Source: Betaproteobacteria bacterium
GTDB lineage: Bacteria; Pseudomonadota; Gammaproteobacteria; Burkholderiales; Rhodocyclaceae
Length of the DNA stretch: 9,658 nt
NCBI GenBank assembly: GCA_025997045.1
Contig: BNUB01000087.1
Coordinates: 1-9,658, forward strand
Direction: 5' to 3'
A model generated the notes under the pieces. The model was not told the DNA's origin. It made no database searches and saw nothing but the letters and a program-made list of their open reading frames with translations. The position numbers and the translations under genes are program-made. Each line of letters starts with the position of its first letter. Position 1 is the first letter of the stretch. Below are positions 5,302-9,658 of this stretch, piece by piece.

Positions 5302-6642
5302 ATGACAGCGGAGATGACAGCGGCAGCCAAAGCGGTAGCGGAAACGACAGCGAATCCTGGCGCGGCGGTGGCCGGGTCGGCGGCGTCGAAGGCTGAACCC
5401 AGGGCTGAATCTTCCCGTCCCCCGGTGCTGAAGTCGGGCAAGCTCGCCGATGTCTGTTACGACATCCGCGGCCCGGTGCTTACCCATGCGCGCCAGATGG
5501 AGGAAGAAGGGCACAAGATCATCAAGCTCAACATCGGCAATCTGGCGACGTTCGGGTTTGATGTGCCCGAGGAAATCCAGATGGACATGATCAGCAACCT
5601 GCCGAATTCGTCGGGTTATTCGGATTCCAAAGGCATTTTTGCCGCGCGCAAGGCGGTGATGCATTACACCCAGCAGAAGAATATCAAGGGCGTAACCGTC
5701 GAGGATATCTACATCGGCAACGGCGCCTCTGAACTCATCGTCATGGCGATGAACGCGCTGCTCAATGCCGGTGACGAGGTGCTGGTGCCCGCGCCCGATT
5801 ACCCGTTGTGGACGGCGGCGGTGTCGCTGTCGGGCGGGCGTCCGGTGCATTACCGCTGCGACGAGGGCGCGGGCTGGCTGCCGGATCTGGCCGACATCCG
5901 CGCCCGAATCACCCCCAATACCCGCGCCATCGTGATCATCAATCCCAATAACCCGACCGGGGCGATTTACCCGGACGAGGTGTTGAAGGAGATCATCGCC
6001 ATTGCACGCGAGTACGATCTCATTCTTTACGCTGATGAAATCTACGACCGCGTGCTCTATGAAGACGCGACCCACACCTCGCTCGCGGCGCTCTCGGAAG
6101 ATGTGCTGACCATCGTTTTCAACGGCTTGTCGAAAAATTACCGCGCCTGTGGCTACCGTGCGGGCTGGATGGTGGTGTGTGGCGACAAGCGCCGGGCGCA
6201 GGACTATATCGAAGGTCTCGACATGCTGGCCTCGATGCGTTTGTGCGCCAACGTGCCCGGCCAGTACGCGATCCAGACCGCGCTCGGCGGCTATCAGAGC
6301 ATCAACGAGCTGGTCGGCGAGGGCGGACGCTTGCGCCGCCAGCGCGATCTGGCGTGGGCGCTGATCACCGCCATTCCGGGCGTCTCCTGCGTCAAACCGC
6401 AGGCCTCGCTCTACATGTTCCCCAGGCTCGACCCGAAGCTGTATCCGATCACCGACGATCAGGCTTTCATCGCCGAGTTGCTGGACGCCGAACGGGTGTT
6501 GCTGGTGCAAGGCTCGGGCTTCAACTGGCCGTATCCCGATCACTTCCGCCTGGTCTTTCTGCCTTACGAAGAAGACCTGCGCGAAGCGGTGGGCCGCATC
6601 GCCCGTTTCCTCGATGGCTATCGCAAGCGCCATGCCGGATGA
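5302..6642 (+). CDS. alaA: Glutamate-pyruvate (alanine-forming) aminotransferase
   Basis: A 446-residue fold-type I, class I/II PLP aminotransferase closely resembling E. coli AlaA (405 residues), which makes alanine from pyruvate and glutamate. Shared blocks include LADVCYDIRGPVL (48-60), GYSDSKG, VPAPDYPLWTAAVSLS and LASMRLCANVPGQ. Active-site residues visible are N217 (NPNNPTG), D245 and Y248 (ADEIY), the PLP lysine K278 (GLSKNY) and the carboxylate-binding R416 (DHFRLV). The first ~42 residues are an Ala-rich extension absent from AlaA. AGGGTGA precedes the ATG at 5302, and the first 12 bases are nearly repeated at once, giving a second in-frame ATG at 5314. A GTG at 5425 would give the usual family length but has no binding site. 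It is 49 bases before hom on the same strand, a common beta-proteobacterial pairing. Confidence 0.9.
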   Translation: MTAEMTAAAKAVAETTANPGAAVAGSAASKAEPRAESSRPPVLKSGKLADVCYDIRGPVLTHARQMEEEGHKIIKLNIGNLATFGFDVPEEIQMDMISNLPNSSGYSDSKGIFAARKAVMHYTQQKNIKGVTVEDIYIGNGASELIVMAMNALLNAGDEVLVPAPDYPLWTAAVSLSGGRPVHYRCDEGAGWLPDLADIRARITPNTRAIVIINPNNPTGAIYPDEVLKEIIAIAREYDLILYADEIYDRVLYEDATHTSLAALSEDVLTIVFNGLSKNYRACGYRAGWMVVCGDKRRAQDYIEGLDMLASMRLCANVPGQYAIQTALGGYQSINELVGEGGRLRRQRDLAWALITAIPGVSCVKPQASLYMFPRLDPKLYPITDDQAFIAELLDAERVLLVQGSGFNWPYPDHFRLVFLPYEEDLREAVGRIARFLDGYRKRHAG

Positions 6643-6656
6643 TGCGCCGGGCGCAT
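6642..6656 (+). promoter_or_regulatory. Small hairpin between alaA and hom
   Basis: ATGCGC (6642-6647) and GCGCAT (6651-6656) form a perfect six-base stem with a CGG loop, overlapping the last base of the aminotransferase stop and followed by a pyrimidine-rich stretch (TTCTCTCTTCTT). It is too short, with too broken a T-tract, to be a strong terminator. It may act as a weak attenuator or protect the upstream mRNA 3' end, setting different alaA and hom levels. Confidence 0.3.
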
Positions 6657-6691
6657 GATTCTCTCTTCTTAAACCACAAACGGAAATCTGT

Positions 6692-8008
6692 ATGAAACCG
6701 ATCAATGTAGGTCTGCTGGGTATTGGCACTGTCGGGGGGGGCACGTTCACTGTCCTCGAGCGCAACGCGGACGAAATCGCCCGCCGGGCGGGGCGCGAGA
6801 TTCGCATTACGACGGTGGCAGACCGGAACATTGAACGGGCGCGGGAAGTCGCGGGCGACAGCGCCGGGCAGATCAAATTCACCGACGACGCCTTTGCCGT
6901 GGTGCGCGACCCGGACGTCGATATCGTGGTCGAGCTGATCGGCGGTTACACCGTGGCCAAAGACCTGGTGCTGGCGGCGATTGAAAACGGCAAGCACGTG
7001 GTGACGGCCAACAAGGCGCTGCTGGCCGTGCATGGCAACGCTATTTTCGCCGCCGCCCGTCGCCGCGAAGTGATGGTGGCGTTCGAGGCCGCTGTGGCCG
7101 GGGGTATCCCCATCATCAAGGCCCTGCGTGAAGGCTTGTCCGCCAACCGCATCCAGTGGGTGGCGGGCATCATCAACGGCACCACCAATTTCATTCTGTC
7201 GGAGATGCGCGACAAGGGGCTGCCCTTTGCCGACGTGCTGAAAGAGGCGCAACGCCTGGGCTATGCCGAAGCCGACCCCACCTTTGACATCGAGGGCGTG
7301 GACGCAGCGCACAAGGCCACGATCATGAGCGCGATTGCCTTCGGCATTCCGATGCAATTCGACAAGGCCCATGTTGAGGGCATCAGCAAACTCGACGCCG
7401 TCGACATCGCCTACGCCGAACAACTCGGCTATCGCATCAAGCTGCTGGGCATCGCCCGCCGCCGCGAGCAGGGGGTGGAATTGCGCGTGCACCCGACCCT
7501 GATTCCGGCCAGACGCCTGCTCGCCAACGTCGAAGGGGCGATGAACGCGGTGGTGGTGCAGGGCGACGCCGTGGGCGCAACGCTCTATTACGGCAAGGGC
7601 GCCGGGGCCGAACCGACCGCCAGCGCGGTGATCGCCGACCTCGTCGACATCACCCGCCTGCACACCGCCGACCCCGAACACCGCGTGCCGCACCTCGCCT
7701 TCCAGCCCGATCAGGTGAGGGATATCCCGGTGCTGCCGATCGAAGAGACCATCACCTCGTATTACCTGCGCCTGCGGGTCGTGGACAAACCCGGCGTGCT
7801 CGCCGACATCACCCGCATCCTCGCCGACAGCGACATCTCCATCGACGCCATGATCCAGAAAGAACCGGGCGAAGGCGAATCGCAGACCGACATCATCATC
7901 CTCACCCACCAGACCGTAGAGAAAAACGCCAATGCCGCGATTGCAAAGATCGAAGCGCTGGCGACGGTGCAGGGCAAGGTGACGCGGCTGCGGCTGGAAA
8001 CGCTGTAA
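6692..8008 (+). CDS. hom: Homoserine dehydrogenase
   Basis: A 438-residue monofunctional homoserine dehydrogenase, reducing aspartate semialdehyde to homoserine for threonine and methionine synthesis. Residues 1-130 are the NAD(P)-binding Rossmann domain (GLLGIGTVGGGT, 7-18; VVTANKALLA with K108). About 130-330 is the catalytic domain: GIINGTTNFI (159-168), LGYAEADPTFDIEGVDAAHK (189-208) with E193, D204 and catalytic K208. Residues 356-432 are an ACT domain (YYLRLRVVDKPGVLADI), which in this family usually mediates feedback inhibition by threonine. There is no aspartokinase fusion. GGAAA lies before the ATG at 6692. It is probably cotranscribed with the aminotransferase, and a strong terminator follows. 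A run of eight G at 6734-6741 encodes part of the glycine-rich loop. Confidence 0.97.
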   Translation: MKPINVGLLGIGTVGGGTFTVLERNADEIARRAGREIRITTVADRNIERAREVAGDSAGQIKFTDDAFAVVRDPDVDIVVELIGGYTVAKDLVLAAIENGKHVVTANKALLAVHGNAIFAAARRREVMVAFEAAVAGGIPIIKALREGLSANRIQWVAGIINGTTNFILSEMRDKGLPFADVLKEAQRLGYAEADPTFDIEGVDAAHKATIMSAIAFGIPMQFDKAHVEGISKLDAVDIAYAEQLGYRIKLLGIARRREQGVELRVHPTLIPARRLLANVEGAMNAVVVQGDAVGATLYYGKGAGAEPTASAVIADLVDITRLHTADPEHRVPHLAFQPDQVRDIPVLPIEETITSYYLRLRVVDKPGVLADITRILADSDISIDAMIQKEPGEGESQTDIIILTHQTVEKNANAAIAKIEALATVQGKVTRLRLETL

Positions 8009-8038
8009 GCTCACATCATCCGCAATCAAATATGTGCA

Positions 8039-8069
8039 GGGGCGGGTTTCAAACCCGCCCCGGTTTTTT
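8039..8069 (+). terminator. Intrinsic terminator after hom
   Basis: GGGGCGGGTT (8039-8048) pairs perfectly with AACCCGCCCC (8052-8061) around a three-base loop, then GG and six T (8064-8069). This is a textbook rho-independent terminator 30 bases after the hom stop, ending the alaA-hom unit before the M61 peptidase gene. Confidence 0.92.
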
Positions 8070-8093
8070 GTACGGAACGCGCCATCTCCCGAC

Positions 8094-9658
8094 ATGACCT
8101 CCATCCGTTACACCATCCGCCCCGCACGTCCCGCCGCGCACCTGTTTGCAGTCACCTGCACGGTGCCCGCGCCCAGCCAGGACGGGCAGCGTTTCAGCTT
8201 GCCGACGTGGATTCCCGGCAGCTACATGATCCGGGAGTTCGCCCGTCATATCGTGCGGATTGAGGCGCAGGCGGGCGGCAAGCCGGTTGCGCTTGCCAAG
8301 CTCGACAAACAGACCTGGCAGGCGGCGAAGGTCGGGGCGGGCGTGGCCTTGACCCTGAGCTACGAGGTTTACGCCTGGGATTTGTCGGTGCGCGCCGCGC
8401 ATCTTGACCAGACCCACGGGTTTTTCAACGGCACCAGCGTTTTTCTTGCCGTCGAGGGGCAGCTTGATGTGCCTTGCCTGGTCGACATCCAGCCGCCCGA
8501 AGCGGCGCAAGACTGGCGGGTGGCGACGGCGCTGCCACGGGCGGAAAGGGAGCCCGGCGCGGCCCGGCCCTATGGCTTCGGCCTCTACCGCAGCGCGAAT
8601 TACGACGAGCTGATTGACCATCCGGTTGAGATGGGTACGTTTACGCTCGATACTTTCGAGGCCGGTGGGGTGCGCCACGACATCGTGCTCACGGGGCGTC
8701 ACGATTGCGACACGACACGATTGAAAGCCGATCTCGCCCGTGTGTGCCAGTGGCAAATAGATCTTTTCGGCGCTCCGCCGCCGATGGCGCATTATCTTTT
8801 TCTCACCCAGGTGGTGGGCGAGGGCTACGGCGGCCTGGAACATCGCGCTTCGACCGCGCTCATCGCCAATCGCGATGATTTGCCTTATTCTGGCATGCAA
8901 GGGCTGCCGGATGCGTACAAGACCTATCTCGGCTTGTGCAGTCACGAGTATTTCCATTCCTGGAACGTCAAACGCATCAAGCCTGCGGCATTCGTGCCTT
9001 ATGACCTCTCGCGTGAAAACAATACCCGGCTGTTATGGGCATTTGAAGGCTTCACCTCGTATTACGACGATCTCGCCCTGGTGCGCGCGGGCATCATTGG
9101 CCTGGACGATTACCTCGAACTGCTGGCGAAAACCGCCACTGCGGTGCTGAAAACACCGGGGCGACATTATCAGAGCGTGGCTGAATCCTCGTTTGACGCG
9201 TGGACGCGCTATTACCGTCAGGATGAAAATTCGCCCAACGCCATCGTCAGCTATTACACCAAAGGCGCGCTGATTGCGCTCGCGCTGGATTTGCAATTGC
9301 GCACGCACAGCGGCGGCAAACGCAGTCTGGACGATGTGATGCGGGCCTTATGGCAGCAATACGGCCAGCGCGGTATCGGTGTCGCGGAAGATGGCATTTT
9401 TGCCGTGGTCGCGGAATTGGGCGACGCCAGACTGGCAAAGTGGTTGCGCCAGGCGGTGGACGGCACGGGCGATTTGCCCTTGGCAAAACTGCTCAAGCCT
9501 TTTGGCGTGCACTGGCTGGCCGAGGCAGCGGGGGCCGCGCCGACGCTGGGCGTCAAGCTCGCGGCGGGCAAAGAGGCCCGCATTGCCACCGCTTTTGAGG
9601 ACGGCCCGGCGCAGCGGGCAGGGCTGTCGGCGGAGGATGTGCTGATTGCCTTGAACGG
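8094..9658 (+). CDS. M61-family metallopeptidase (glycyl aminopeptidase-like, PDZ domain; partial)
   Basis: 521 codons are open from the ATG at 8094 to the window edge; the C-terminus is missing. The N-terminal beta domain carries the family's LPTWIPGSYMIREFARHI block (39-56). The gluzincin zinc site is complete: H284-E285-x-x-H288 in SHEYFHSWNVKRIKP, and the third ligand E318 in WAFEGFTSYY. A PDZ domain begins near residue 490 (ARIATAFEDGPAQRAGLSAE) and is cut off. M61 enzymes remove N-terminal residues, with a preference for Gly or Ala where tested. There is no signal peptide, so it is probably cytoplasmic. The start matches where homologues begin, although no clear ribosome binding site is seen (only GGA at 8074). 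It sits behind the hom terminator, so it needs its own promoter or readthrough. Confidence 0.92.
   Translation, partial: MTSIRYTIRPARPAAHLFAVTCTVPAPSQDGQRFSLPTWIPGSYMIREFARHIVRIEAQAGGKPVALAKLDKQTWQAAKVGAGVALTLSYEVYAWDLSVRAAHLDQTHGFFNGTSVFLAVEGQLDVPCLVDIQPPEAAQDWRVATALPRAEREPGAARPYGFGLYRSANYDELIDHPVEMGTFTLDTFEAGGVRHDIVLTGRHDCDTTRLKADLARVCQWQIDLFGAPPPMAHYLFLTQVVGEGYGGLEHRASTALIANRDDLPYSGMQGLPDAYKTYLGLCSHEYFHSWNVKRIKPAAFVPYDLSRENNTRLLWAFEGFTSYYDDLALVRAGIIGLDDYLELLAKTATAVLKTPGRHYQSVAESSFDAWTRYYRQDENSPNAIVSYYTKGALIALALDLQLRTHSGGKRSLDDVMRALWQQYGQRGIGVAEDGIFAVVAELGDARLAKWLRQAVDGTGDLPLAKLLKPFGVHWLAEAAGAAPTLGVKLAAGKEARIATAFEDGPAQRAGLSAEDVLIALN

Noticed and set aside
5185..6882. 565-codon minus-strand open frame opposite the aminotransferase
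   Set aside because: It is a long antisense frame of the type common in high-GC genes: His/Arg/Gln/Val-rich, spanning two real genes and an intergenic region, with no domain.
6521..8104. 527-codon minus-strand open frame opposite hom
   Set aside because: It has the same antisense pattern; the plus strand carries a complete homoserine dehydrogenase over this stretch.
8049..8957. 302-codon minus-strand frame opposite the M61 gene
   Set aside because: It is antisense to the conserved M61 N-terminal domain and HExxH region, and crosses the hom terminator.
1..9658. CRISPR array, rRNA or complete insertion sequence
   Set aside because: No regularly spaced long repeats, rRNA-like segments or transposase genes were seen on either strand.

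Overview
The window looks like a high-GC beta-proteobacterial chromosome (Nitrosomonadales/Rhodocyclales-like; this is inference from the closeness of the alaA-type aminotransferase, hom, sodC and M61 peptidase proteins to that group) interrupted by accessory DNA. The left 2.3 kb is one end of an integrative element, about 1.8 kb in the middle is a two-gene defence-like module, and the right half is housekeeping chromosome.

Left (1-2290): three minus-strand genes of an integrative element: the N-terminus of an unrecognised Pro/Gln/Ala-rich protein running off the window, a small AlpA/excisionase-type HTH protein, and a 410-residue tyrosine integrase with a DUF4102-type arm-binding domain. The integrase starts 264 bases from a 56-base fragment that is the 3' half of a tRNA-Ser(UGA), from anticodon loop to CCA. 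This is the expected footprint of integration into a tRNA gene. The intact tRNA should lie to the left, beyond the window. Short direct repeats that look like integrase arm sites lie between the integrase and the fragment, and similar ones lie on its other side.

Middle (2291-4500): a plus-strand gene pair 19 bases apart. The first encodes an Mrr-like PD-(D/E)xK nuclease with an unrecognised N-terminal domain and coiled-coil linker. The second encodes a predicted nucleotide-binding TIR-like (PF10137-type) protein with a small N-terminal module resembling the N-terminal domain of RNase HIII. A nuclease beside a TIR-like protein, next to an integration site, is most simply read as an anti-phage or anti-plasmid system. 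I do not recognise it as a named one. A 350-base gene-poor stretch with several hairpins follows.

Right (4501-9658): sodC (periplasmic Cu/Zn superoxide dismutase, minus strand) diverges from a probable alaA-hom operon (alanine-forming aminotransferase, homoserine dehydrogenase) that ends at a textbook intrinsic terminator. Beyond it starts an M61-family (glycyl aminopeptidase-like) metallopeptidase, cut by the window edge as its PDZ domain begins. thrC, often next to hom in beta-proteobacteria, is not there.
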